Shown here: piece by piece, positions 49,301 to 58,964 of the stretch | How positions within the stretch are numbered: position 1 is the first letter of the stretch | Layout of the letters: every line of letters begins with the position of its first letter | NCBI RefSeq assembly: GCF_016097555.1 | Contig: NC_054702.1 | Location: 63,967,682 to 64,031,681 of the forward strand | DNA: 64,000 nt | Direction: 5' to 3' | Source: Gigantopelta aegis | Taxonomy: Eukaryota > Mollusca > Gastropoda > Neomphalida > Peltospiridae | Translations under genes and position numbers: made by a program | Notes under the pieces: generated by a model | What the model saw: only the letters and a program-made list of their open reading frames with translations | The model's database searches: none | Told to the model about the DNA's origin: nothing

Positions 49301-52300
49301 GTATTAAAAAGATGTGCATTTGCTTAGAAGGTGGTGAAGAGTTGGAAATATTCAGAATGTTCAGTATAATGCCCATAGGAACTTTGTGGGTTTTCTATAT
49401 ATCAAAGCTGGCAAATTTGTGGCAGTTCCCAAATAGAACTATTAATTGATGTAGTATTGCTGCAGTCATAAGTAGGAACATCAGAATTTATTTTCGTATT
49501 GTTTTTCAAAGACTGCTTTAAAAAGTTTTGCATATATTGATATTTTGCCATAAGTGGATGCTGGAAGGGAATGATTGATCTGCATTTCACAAGGACTATT
49601 GTGGACTTGATTACACTATTTATAATTAATTGGTCCAAGAGGGTCTTACAGTTTGTGTTGTGATACATTCAGAAGTCATTGGAATTTCAAGTATCTGAAT
49701 CGTGGTGGTGTTTGCGTAGATGTGGGGGTTTTGTGTACATGAATGAATCTGGTGTGTCAAAGAGGTGGGAGGTGGGAGGTTGCAACAAACAACTCTCAGC
49801 TGTTTTGTTTTTATTCCAATTCTTTGTTTTGAAAGTCTGAAACATTAGCCATAAAATAAACTAGACCATTGCAAAAAGAAACCTGGTGACAACCTTGTGA
49901 ATAATATGCAAGGGGTTGGGGGAAGTCTTGTAATGTCAGATGAATAAGTTGTGTCTTTTGCAATAAACCAGTTTTGTTTCTTTTGTATACTAGTTACATT
50001 TGTGGCATGTATAGCAGTTTACTGAAATATAATGAGCACTTTATATGTTGGGAAACTGCATTTTTCATCATTAGTATGTGCTGAGTTAAACTCTGTTAAC
50101 ATTTAAAGGGAAATAGCTTTGTTATAATGAGTGTTTCATTTTTTTTAAGGACTTAAAAGATTACATGCGACAAGCTGGAGAGGTTACTTATGCTGATGCC
50201 CACAAGAAACACAGAAACGAAGGGTGAGTATCAGTGCTTAGTAGTTGCTTAAAGGCAGGATTTAGCTCAGTCAGTTGAGTGATCACTTGAGGTGCTTGCA
50301 TCGCAGGATCGAACCAGCTCAGTGGATCCATTCAGCTGATTGTTGGGGTTTGTTGTTGTATTAGAACGAGAATCTTTGCTTACCCAGTGGTAGACAGCAA
50401 TTCCATGTTTTTGCTATAGAGTTGTCTCTGGCTGAGAAAGCGATCATAACCATCCAAATGTCCATTTAACTTAAGAACAGCGGAGTACTCAGGCTTACAA
50501 GCAGGTATATATATATACAGAACTTCACATACCGTATATCGCTGTGTATTAGCCGACTCCATGCATTAGCCGACCCCCTAGTTTCACCCTCCAAATCGGC
50601 TTTAAAATTATCGACCTTGTATATAAGCCGACCCCCCTATATAAAACTAACCAAGTCAGATGTCTGTGTGGTCTCTACAAAATGACAAAGTACATCTGCT
50701 TTCAAACGTCATTTGTCACAGCAAACTTATCCGGAAGCAGTAGCCGATTTCTATTTATAGAAACGGTGTCCGGTTAATTTATTTCTCGTAAAATATAAGT
50801 ACCAAGATAGCGAAATATACCTAAACATTCTTGATTGCAGCCACACGTTAAAAACACAGTGACTGTTTGCATTGTTGATTGTGCTAATCGGTCTTTTCAT
50901 TACTAGTCGGCTATACCCTACCATACCCAACCACCCGTGTCGATTAATCCCAAGCCGACAAACAAAACAAATGAAGCTGGAACAATTAACGTGTTCACCG
51001 GTTTAGTAAGCAGTTTTGTAATGACACGTGACCTGCGATGTTTTCCCAAATTGTTTTGATCGGTCACCATTTATTGTTGTTTAAACAGATAAATATTACT
51101 AAATAACTTTTAAACACCAACATTTATTAAAGATGAACATATATATACAATTTTAATATCTTTTATTTGTAATAGCTTGTGTTAAAATGCAATATTAAAC
51201 CTTTATGAAAGCGGAAATGCAGAGCACAATAATGACAATAGATCGAGTCGAGCCGTGACGTCACTATTCTAACTTTACATTTCCAATAAAATGTTGACTC
51301 CTTAGATAAGCCGACCCCAGCCTTTGACTTGATAAATTTTGTATCAAAAAGTCGGCTAATACACAGCGATATACGGTATGTTATTTTCACTTTCTATTTA
51401 TTGCACAAGTTTATTTTGCGCAAGAATATATACAATGAGACCGCGTAGCGTTCGAGTGGTATGTTCTTTCGCAAATTAAATGAGTGCTATAAATAGGAAG
51501 GAAAAATAACGTATGTGAAGTTCTTTATTTATTACATACTGTATATTGCCGTGTATTAGCCGACTCCTTGGATAAGCCGACCTCTTAGTTTGACCCAAAA
51601 TATCCAGTACAAAATCATCGGCCTTGTGTATAAGCTGAAGTCATCTTTTGTCCAGCTGTATGTTGTATCGATTTCAATAATACTGTCAACAAATAGACAT
51701 GTGCTTTTCTTGTTCATTACATTTGTTTTCCCTTTAATTATTACAAACACGGTAATCGCGATCGCAATCAATCATCAATGTGGCAATGCCGTGAAAAATA
51801 ATTTAGAATTGATAAAGCATAACAGAAAAATTAATAATTCAAGCTATAACAACATATCACTGCACATAAGTAATTAATTTATTCACTGGACAGCAAAAAG
51901 TAAAATCATTGAGGCATGTTTAATCCCTCACCACACACACACAAACAAAAGATCATGCGGTCTGTGACTGCAGCTGTTCACTGTATATGGTATGATCATG
52001 TGACAATAGTGGGAGTAATTATCATCCTGAAATTCATGTTGTTTTTTCAGTCGATAATGTTAATAATGAGCTTAATTTATTTATGGCATTGCTTTACAGT
52101 TTAATGCACCCTCCCAACAAAACAATAATATTAGAAATATAATACTTGTTTGAAGAAAAAACACCGTTTTGTATCTTAAACTTGCTATATGAAAGACTGG
52201 TCCCAGCACAGGTCAAACAAAGAAATGACAATAAAACAAGTAATTTTGTATTATTATTCAACAAACTTATAATGCATTCAAGAACAAAAAACTGCATAAT

Positions 52301-53390
52301 ATTGCATGATGGGGTGTTTTATTTATACTGTGCACAAATTATTGTTACATAATCTGTGAAAGGCTAAGGGTCTGATCAAAATTTGTAAGTCACGGTCGGG
52401 AGTATTTTAGATCAAAATTTTATGCTCCAATTTGTTGCCTCCGTGTATAAGCCGACTCTCTTCTTTTGGAAAGTGTTTCTAGACTTCAAAAGTCGGCTAA
52501 TACATGGCAATATACGGTACCTTCTTTTATGTTTTACAAAAACGTTTTTTAATTTAATGTCATAACAACATTTTGTTTAATCTATTATCAAAACGCCTTT
52601 CATGGATTTGCTTAACGTTAAGAATCATACTCTGCGGCAGCCTTGTGTAATATTTCAAATATGATGTGACGTAATTTGTAAATCATATATGACGTCAGTA
52701 AATAAAAGGCGTTAACTGCAGTAAAAATAAAAAGGGAATTCCCCATTTAAAAGTTCCGGTCCAGATCGCACATATATGTGATACAAAATACATTTATCAC
52801 ACGGTTCCAAAATATCTTTATCACTATAGTAAGATTGAATATTTATGTAATAAAATTAATTATCAGTGTCTGGATATGTATTTTAAAAAGATATTGTCTC
52901 AGTAAAAATTAGTATGTTCAAGCCTAATAATTGTTGTCAATCTCATGTGCTCAGTGGATTGAATAGAAGAATTGTACAGACATAATTAATGGTCAGCAAT
53001 ACATTATTTATGTTAATAATAAATGAGCAAACATTAGAGATTTATGCAGCAGGATATAGCATTTCATTAAACACTGTCCTTATGTACCCAAAACTTTAAA
53101 TATTTCAGTGTTGTTGAGTTTGCTACATACACAGACATGAAGAATGCCTATGAAAAGTTGGATGGCACTGAAATTAATGGAAGGAAGATCAAATTGATAG
53201 AAGACCGACCGAAGAAAAGGAGGTATGCAGTATTTATTTATTTGTTGCACAATAATGTAATAAATGTTAAATGCTTGCCCAAGTTGCTGCCTGTAAATGA
53301 CTACATGTGACAACAACTATCAATTTGGGTATTCTTTTAGCTAAGGTTTAGATTGATAAATAAAAATTAGTCAAGTATAAAGAGGATTTG

Positions 53391-53436
<46 letters not shown>

Positions 53437-55256
53437 TGAAACCCCTCAATACCGGACATCCATGGGACCAAGTAAAATGTCCAGTTTTCAGGGGTCTGCC
53501 TGGACGGAAATACCTTCCATTCTCCATAAAATAGGGAAAGTGTTAAAGTGTTTTAAAACAAGAAAAACAAGAATATGTTGAAAAATGGTGCATTTATGAG
53601 CATTTAGAAAAATAAAAACATCCATCAACTTTTCACTCAAAGATCTTAACGTTGGTTTAGGTACACTTTCGAAACTTTTAATTATTTTGAGTTTATCATC
53701 GAGCGAGAGTTCAACACGGCGACGTTTAGCTGGACGTTCCGTTATGTTGAAAATCAACATGAAAATGAAACACTACTAACATCTATTCGACTACGCAAAG
53801 CCAACATATACTTTTGCTTACTCTTTATTTCGCTAAACAGACGTTTAAAAAAAACAACAACACATTCACACAATAGGAAGGCAGCAAATTAAATTCCCTA
53901 TTATTTGTGTCAATCTTTGAAGCATATCATGAGACATGTTTGTGAAGGATCACATTTAAGACCTTAAAACACACTCGTAACTTAATAAAGACATCTAACC
54001 CAAACCCGAACTCCGCTAATGTTAACCATAATTACAACACAATCAACGTGTTTACAGTAGTTAACGCCATACCAAAGCTTGCAATCAGTCCTTTTAATTG
54101 TTTATTGTCAAGTTGCTAATCTTGCCTGCTGAGCGGTACCTGTACTGTATGCAGCGGTGATTACACTGATAACAGCGATCTCGAGCATGCACATATTGCA
54201 CTAGCCATCGGTGTTCACAGACAGGTGGGCGCCATATTGATTGGTATCGGTTTGATCGTCCGGTTTTCAGGGGTAGGATTTACACTAAGTTGACACATTG
54301 GGACCGAATTGTTTGTCCGGTGTTCAGTTTAGAGGGGTTTCCGGTTTAGAGGGTTAAAATATAGTGTTAAAAGATGTGTAAATCACAGAACCGTGGAAAA
54401 CGTTCGGTTTTGAGGGGATTCCGGTTTAGATGGGGTCCGGTGTTGAGGGGTTTCACTACATATATATATATATATATATGATTTTGGTTGAATCAAGACG
54501 AATTTAAACTGGATAGTTTCACTCTTATTGTTTTATTTGTGGCACATCTGTTCTCATAACAGCTATACAACATTGTTTTAAAATAGAAATTCAGGGCTGG
54601 AACTTAACAATGGCTGCCATCGTTGTTGAGATATAATTTGCCGTAGGCAGAGAGCATCGGTAAATCATCTCAACAATGGCAAAATGTATACACACGATAA
54701 ACATTATCTGCCAATATTAAAATTTGCTCATTAAAAATATGTCTGAATACAGCCTGTCTTTATCAGGACTCTAATATCAATATAACTTCAGGGACATCTT
54801 GTTTTAATTAAAATTTAATAAATACTGGTGGGTGGGTAGTGGGCACGAATTCTTAATGAAAGTGTTGTAATTCATTTTGTGTCTTTTGAAATATATGTTA
54901 AATACTTGTTGGGTTGGAATTAAAACTTGGGCTTCTTTTTCAGTCGATCATACTCCCGCAGTCGGAGCCGCAGTGGATCTCGATTTCGAAGAAGTAGATC
55001 ACGGAGTCGATCGCGAAGTTGCAGCAGAAGCCAAAGCAGTCGTAGTCGTAGTCATAGTCGAAGCAGGAGTGTGTCAAGAGACAAGAAAGAAATAAACGAT
55101 AGGTCAAAGAGCAAGTCGCCAGTAAACCAGAACTCCAAATCACAATCAAGATCCCGATCTAGGTCTCGATCCTTCTCTCGTTCAAAGTCTCGCTCCCCAG
55201 TAAAAGATGCTGTTGCTAATGGCGAAGAAGCTCAGGAAAGCGAGAAAGACGATTGA
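40189..55256 (+). CDS. SRSF4/5/6: SR splicing factor of the SRSF4/5/6 (B52) group, 7 coding exons, 290 aa
   Basis: Nuclear serine/arginine-rich splicing factor that binds exonic enhancers and recruits the spliceosome. Exons: 40189-40311, 41581-41651, 42778-42885, 44130-44199, 50150-50223, 53109-53222, 54944-55256; all GT-AG and in phase. RRM1 spans residues ~4-72 (RNP2 VYIGRL, RNP1 KNGYGFVEF). A glycine/arginine hinge follows (~73-101). RRM2 spans ~105-180 and carries the SWQDLKD signature (122-128) of two-RRM SR proteins. The RS/SR tail runs ~187-275 and ends in an acidic stretch, [10 protein letters not shown]. Gene architecture and sequence match human SRSF4 and SRSF6 more closely than SRSF1. 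Which vertebrate paralogue it corresponds to cannot be said, as invertebrates usually have one pro-orthologue. The tail is shorter than in human SRSF4/6. Confidence 0.97.
40879..41026. repeat. Fold-back MITE, 148 bp
   Basis: CTGGGCCCATGATTATAAAA at left and, reversed, CTGGCCTGGTGCTTATAAAG at right. The arms continue through TTGAGTC/GACTC blocks with TGACGTCA near the centre. Related to 60805-60920. In SR intron 1. Confidence 0.75.
41097..41325 (+). repeat. 5'-truncated SINE
   Basis: AGCCAGTGCACCATGACTGG to GGTGTCATTAAATTAAACAA; old copy of the family at 22315 and 46003, lacking the tRNA head. Confidence 0.85.
41581..41651 (+). CDS. SRSF4/5/6: SR factor exon 2
   Basis: Encodes [20 protein letters not shown] then CGER, the second half of RRM1, almost identical to human SRSF4. 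Confidence 0.98.
41765..41839 (+). repeat. SINE tail fragment with CATT repeat end
   Basis: CACCCAATAGCCGATATGTA then TGTGCTGGGGTGTCGTTAAA and (CATT)n. Confidence 0.8.
42564..42625 (+). other. Candidate poison (NMD) cassette exon of the SR factor
   Basis: 62-nt segment in coding intron 2 bounded by a pyrimidine-rich acceptor (TTTACCTGTTCCCATCAG) and a GACAG/GTGAAG donor. It is open when read from exon 2. Its length is not a multiple of three, so joining it to exon 3 yields GAG TGA, a stop at once. Vertebrate SRSF4/SRSF6 and related genes carry such stop-inducing cassettes for autoregulation through nonsense-mediated decay. The position (the intron splitting RRM1 from the hinge) fits my recollection of those genes. 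No transcript evidence is available here. Confidence 0.55.
42778..42885 (+). CDS. SRSF4/5/6: SR factor exon 3 (hinge)
   Basis: Encodes [20 protein letters not shown] and a Gly/Arg-rich linker ending SRRDK. The donor follows GACAA and joins in phase to ATATGG at 44130. Confidence 0.97.
42984..43272 (+). repeat. tRNA-derived SINE, full-length old copy
   Basis: Head GGGATGTAGCCCAGTGGTAA, body CCAGCCAGTGCACAACAACT, tail GTGTCATTAAACAAAACAAA. Begins 99 bp after SR exon 3. Confidence 0.85.
43358..43972 (-). mobile_element. piggyBac-like TTAA element fragment, copy 2
   Basis: Starts TTAACCTTTAGACTACTGGA and runs inverted relative to 11337-11962 (shared AACCACTTCTTTT/AAAAAGTGGTTTTCGG, GTGCCGCCATTG). 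In SR intron 3. Confidence 0.6.
43982..44052 (+). repeat. Short dispersed repeat, copy 1
   Basis: TAAAATTACTCACCATGAAC, GAGTGATTGGGAGTGAGTGA and CTCCCCTTAAACGGTGAG recur in similar order at 46664-46742. Confidence 0.6.
44130..44199 (+). CDS. SRSF4/5/6: SR factor exon 4 (RRM2 start)
   Basis: Encodes [20 protein letters not shown] then SWQ. Donor GTATGT. Confidence 0.98.
44760..45270. repeat. GC-richer block with a 30-bp tandem duplication
   Basis: AGGCATGCCACTTGCACCCC occurs twice (44911 and ~44941). A later part (GGCTAGGCTTTGCGGGTTTA, CAAACCAGACGTTCGGCACT) looks like an old dispersed repeat. No gene. Confidence 0.5.
46003..46325 (+). repeat. Young full-length tRNA-derived SINE with 12-bp target duplication
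   Basis: 323 bp from GGGGCGCGACATAGCCCAGT to AAATAAAACATTTCCTTCC, flanked on both sides by TTGATCCATATA (45991-46002, 46326-46337). A-box-like TAGCCCAGTGGTAAAGC and B-box-like GGGATCGATCCC. Reference copy for the SINE fragments elsewhere in the window. Confidence 0.92.
46664..46742 (+). repeat. Short dispersed repeat, copy 2
   Basis: See 43982-44052; here TAAAAATTACCCTTTTTGAA and CATAGCTCCTGTTAAACAGT. Confidence 0.6.
47304..47486 (+). other. Short acidic open frame in the Kolobok-like element
   Basis: [20 protein letters not shown] then [20 protein letters not shown]. The PYQYE-plus-acidic-serine layout resembles N-termini of some invertebrate gene families I cannot name with certainty. It ends at the inverted arm. 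Not claimed as a gene. Confidence 0.3.
48726..48890 (-). pseudogene. THAP zinc-finger remnant
   Basis: Minus-strand frame reads [20 protein letters not shown] then [34 protein letters not shown], stop. This fits the THAP pattern (C-x4-C, SF-x-FPKD, W-x-P, S-x-LCS-x-HF) up to the last CS/HF pair, where the frame stops. A CTTTTCAG acceptor-like site precedes it and no start codon is in frame. THAP domains head Kolobok-type transposases, in agreement with the TTAAAGG termini. Confidence 0.75.
50150..50223 (+). CDS. SRSF4/5/6: SR factor exon 5
   Basis: Encodes [20 protein letters not shown] then HRNEG, completing the SWQDLKD signature across a 5.95-kb intron. Donor GTGAGT. Confidence 0.98.
50254..50350 (+). 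repeat. Truncated tRNA-derived SINE, third head type
   Basis: GGCAGGATTTAGCTCAGTCA head with B-box-like GCAGGATCGAACC, then CAGTGGATCCATTCAGCTGA. The rest of the SINE is missing. Confidence 0.75.
50532..51376 (+). mobile_element. TA-flanked CCGTATA element, distinct interior
   Basis: 845 bp between TA pairs (50530-50531, 51377-51378), ends CCGTATATCGCTGTGTATTA both ways followed by AGCCGACT. The interior is unlike copies 1 and 2 but has extra AGCCGACCCC words near both ends. No transposase. Confidence 0.75.
51416..52855 (+). repeat. Dispersed ~440-bp repeat interrupted by the 51539-52517 element
   Basis: Left part 51416-51538 and right part 52518-52855 together match 25066-25505; the break falls at TTATTACA/TA. 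Confidence 0.8.
51539..52517 (-). mobile_element. TA-flanked CCGTATA element, copy 2
   Basis: 979 bp, TA on both sides (51537-51538, 52518-52519), ends CTGTATATTGCCGTGTATTA and (reverse) CCGTATATTGCCATGTATTA. Matches 2583-3622 in opposite orientation. Confidence 0.85.
53109..53222 (+). CDS. SRSF4/5/6: SR factor exon 6
   Basis: Encodes [20 protein letters not shown] then [18 protein letters not shown], the end of RRM2. Donor GTATGC. Confidence 0.97.
53397..53432. repeat. (TA)n microsatellite, left part
   Basis: About 18 TA units directly before the Tigger-like element. Confidence 0.9.
53434..54458 (-). mobile_element. Tigger/pogo-type element, internally deleted
   Basis: Ends CAGTGAAACCCCTCAATACC and (reverse) TAGTGAAACCCCTCAACACC, then GGAC; CAGTGAAACC-type ends are usual in pogo/Tigger. 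On the minus strand (53760-53488) it keeps the start of a transposase with a CENP-B/Psq-like helix-turn-helix ([30 protein letters not shown]) and then loses homology. No catalytic domain in 1.0 kb. (TA)n lies on both sides. Confidence 0.85.
54460..54480. repeat. (TA)n microsatellite, right part
   Basis: About 9 TA units directly after the Tigger-like element. Confidence 0.85.
54944..55256 (+). CDS. SRSF4/5/6: SR factor exon 7 (RS domain and stop)
   Basis: Encodes dense RS/SR dipeptides ([20 protein letters not shown] and onward), a [13 protein letters not shown] interruption, more SR repeats, then an acidic end. Stop TGA at 55254-55256. Confidence 0.97.
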
Positions 55257-55341
55257 GTTACAGGAATTTCATAGACTGGTGTGAAAGCATGTAGATGTGA
55301 TAAAGTGAATACTAGTTAATTATTTAATATTTGTCTTATTA

Positions 55342-56189
55342 CCGTATTTGACCGGAAATAAGCCCATGTCTTTGAATAAGCCCCCCTCCGTTTTGATAGC
55401 ATTTAAGAAATTAGGCCCTCATTCGTAAATAAGCCCACCCCCAACTTCGTCACCTTATAAATTAAAATAACACGAAATTGCAAGTTTGCTCAAAGTTCAT
55501 TTAAAAGGTCATACCTCCTGCAGATAATTAAACACAAATGTAACACAATATTTTACCCACCAGTGAGATTTAGCAGTCTAACAATAACAGTGTGTAACAT
55601 TGTTTTCAATTTCATGCTTGCAGTATTTCTTTGAAGTATCCAAGCCCAAGTATGAACTAAAAACCAATGTCTATTTTTACCACCACACTGGGTCCGCAGT
55701 TAATGCTAATTAAGCAAATACCATATTTTGATTGGCTAAGAACAATGACCTTAGATTGACAATTTTTTGTAGTGTAAGCTGGCTGCCAGTGTCAGAAACG
55801 TGTGTACGCTATTGAGTTTGTTGTTAATTGATGTTGTTTTAAGTCTTCTCAGCATTAAATTTTGGATGTAAATAAACCTCACTGGTAAGTAATTGTAACA
55901 TAGAAGGTGTGTTTCTGATAATTAGATACTAGTAAAAAGAAAAAACAATTTAATTAATAAACAATTATTATTTATTAATAACAAATGGAACACTAATTAA
56001 TAGATATGCTATATGCTACTGAACGTTTTTTGTTTTCTTCCTAGTTCATTTAATTATTATTATTTATTTTAATTATTATCATTTTTTTTTCTCAACAAAA
56101 CTGGCCCCTTGTCTGGGAATAAGCCCACCCCATGCTAAGCTCACAATGAGTTGTCTTGGCCCCCTGGGCTTATTTCCGGTCAAATACGG
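55342..56189 (+). mobile_element. TA-flanked MITE, CCGTATTTGACCGG family
   Basis: 848 bp between TA pairs (55340-55341, 56190-56191). Ends CCGTATTTGACCGGAAATAA and the exact complement at the right, followed by GCCC. Repeated AATAAGCCC words occur near both ends. No transposase. It starts 86 bp after the SR stop codon. Confidence 0.88.
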
Positions 56190-57559
56190 TAATTCACAGT
56201 GGTATTCAAGAAAAAAAAAGGACATAATTTTCTGAACACAAAATGATGTCGATTCCAGTGTTAATAGTACATATAGATTTATAATATATACAGACCGACA
56301 AACCTGAAGCAGCCATTAGTAATGGCCATTTTTTTCATCTCCCAAATGATAATCTTAATTTTGTTACATTAAGCATTTGGACAGTGTCACTTAAAATGAT
56401 CCTTAAATCTTCTATAAGTTTTTGTTTCCATAAACTAGGGTTGTAGAAGAAAAAAAGTGAGCTATCAGGAAGATGTTGGCCCATAATCTTGTGCTAAATA
56501 AAGAGTTGCAACCTTGATTTGCTTGTATAATTGCCTCAAGTGTAATTTTGGAATTTGTGTCTCATCTAAGGTAAAAATGCATTTTTAATAATAGCTTTTA
56601 ACCAAGATTGGCTAAAAAAAAAAAAAAAAAAAAAATCGAGAATGAAATTCAGTGACATGAATAATATTTAGTTTAAAAAAAAAAGATTAAGATGAAATAT
56701 GACGAGAGTTGACAGAAAACTGAAAATTGAAACATGAGTGAGAATGTTTAGTAAGTTTTAAAGCTCTAGAAAAGTGGGAATGTTGAATAATCCCCAAATG
56801 TACAAAATATGCTGGGAAAATAAATTTGAGGATTTCCAGTTAGTAGGAAAAAATGAAAGCTTTCTATGAGACTTGGAAAAAGCCAATTGTTTTTGATGAT
56901 TTATTGATTCAAAAGTGATAGAAAAATGTGACTTCAGAATAATGTAATCAAGATATTTAACTGGATACAGTGTAAGCATTAGTAAATGGTCAAAAGGAAA
57001 AAAAGGGTGCTCTCATTGTAATGGTTGCAAAACCAATGTAATGATTTAGTCTGGTCAGTTACCCAAGATAATTCAACTATATGTCATAATTTTCATTTAT
57101 GAAAGACAGTTTTTAATATATATATATATGTAGAGAGAGAGGTTATTACCAGTGTTTTTCAGTATCGTCAATATCATATATTAGGAATAAAATTGTATTA
57201 TGCGAGCCTCTGGCCATTACTAGATATTCAAATGACTTGAGAACATGTGATGTGTTGTCTTTTTGAATGGAAATGACGTCGGACGTCATTTTGGATATCC
57301 TTACATAAAAATAAACTAGTGGTTAAAGTTTTTTGTTTTCTGAATGCTAGACAGCTTTCAGTGTAAGATTACTATTGAAATGTGTTTGAATGATGACTAT
57401 GAATGCGTATGTCAATTACACTGTGGTACATTTGCTTAAATATCAATATACATAATGCAGCGACCTCGATTAATTTACATCTAATTTGTAAAGTTATCAA
57501 ATTCTGAAAGTATGTGATCTGAAAAATATCACATACTTTGATTACACTGGATATGCTAG

Positions 57560-57563
<4 letters not shown>

Positions 57564-57619
<56 letters not shown>
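57564..57619. repeat. (AT)n microsatellite
   Basis: About 28 AT units in the region after the SR gene. Any open frame through it is an artefact. The rest of 56200-58600 is AT-rich, probable 3' UTR or downstream DNA. Confidence 0.95.
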
Positions 57620-57626
<7 letters not shown>

Positions 57627-58609
57627 ACTATATGTTAAACTATTGTATTTGTGCAGTTTAAAAAATGTTTTTTTAAGATACCATAATGTGAACTGTCGGA
57701 TTATGGTATTTCACCCCTATTTTCTCCCAATTACACAAATGTACTTGCATTTAGAAAATATTTGCTAGGAGATTGTCCCAACTGCTTATTTTATTATGTT
57801 TAAAAAGTAAATAATAGAACAAACTAGTTAGCAATGTTGGTACCTAATGACCGGTTTCAAGGTCTGTTGTTTTGTTTTTGTTTTTCCTTTAGAGTTATTA
57901 ACATTACATTTATATTGTTTGCATTGTTTTTTATTTCATTTAATTTGAAGAAAGCTTTTGTTATTAAACAAAAATTGCTAATATCTTTGTTTTAGATATT
58001 GCTTACAGAACATTAACACTTTTTAGTATAGTGTGTAAGTCACAGATAATTGTTGTGTGGGTCTAATTTAATAGTATTTTTTATTTGCACTACCATACTT
58101 TTTATGTCTCACTTGTTGTTTATATAACTGGTAATGTCGTCAGCAGTAATGAATAATTAATTTTTCCTCATTAGTTGGAAGTAATTTACAAATACATGTA
58201 CATGTGTATTAGAAATACCTTAAATGCTTAATAAAGACTAAATCGGTGAATATTAATGAACTGATTTATGATATTAATTAGGATATTGTATATAGTATTG
58301 CAACAGATTTAGCATCAGGAAATGTTTATTATGCATGATTCTATTTACAGCAAGTCCCTTCATGGAAGACAGCTTGAAAATTGTTAGATATCCAAACATT
58401 TATTCTACTATTGTTAGTGGATGGTTTTAATCCATACATGTCGTGATTTTATATGTGTATTTCTTATTGTAACATGATGTAATGATGAGTTCTCACCAGC
58501 AGCTATCACACATTTCTCATCTATACAAGCAAACACGACATACAAACAGAAAAAAGAAATGCAGACATTTTATTTGATTTTATAATGACAAAGACAAACA
58601 TCTGCTGAA

Positions 58610-58660
58610 AATAAACTGCCTTCGTTCAAATCGTGGTCTTTGTTTTTCATTCATTTTTAT
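58610..58660 (+). terminator. Probable poly(A) signal of the SR factor
   Basis: AATAAA at 58610-58615 is followed about 20 nt later by a GT/T-rich stretch (TGGTCTTTGTTTTTC). Other AATAAA hexamers lie at 56497 and about 58229. None occurs between the stop codon (55256) and the MITE starting at 55342, so the 3' UTR probably runs through that element. Confidence 0.35.
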
Positions 58661-58774
58661 TTAAATAAACAAACTTAAAACAGGATTCCTCTCTCCTGTT
58701 TTTTTTTCAGTTGTCTGAAATCATCTGTTCTAAAGTGCTTTCTGCTATTGACAATTTAAAAAATATATATAACT

Positions 58775-58960
58775 AGTGAAACCTGTAAAAACTGGACCAT
58801 TGGTAAACTGGAATTCCCTCCAAACTGGATGTATTTCACAGGCCTTTTTAAAATACTGTACTATAGAAATACAACAGAATCTGTCTAAACGGGAAAACCT
58901 TGTAAAACCAGACTTTTTACTTAATCTAGTGAATATCTGGTTTAGAGGAGTTTTAACTAG
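58775..58960. repeat. Small pogo-like MITE
   Basis: Left AGTGAAACCTGTAAAAACTG, right (reverse) AGTTAAAACTCCTCTAAACC. CTGGTTTAGAGGAGT wording as in the 53434 element, old copy. Confidence 0.5.
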
Positions 58961-58964
58961 TTTA

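Noticed and set aside
57538-57768. Open frame with IYIYIY repeats
   Set aside because: Translation of the (AT)n microsatellite.
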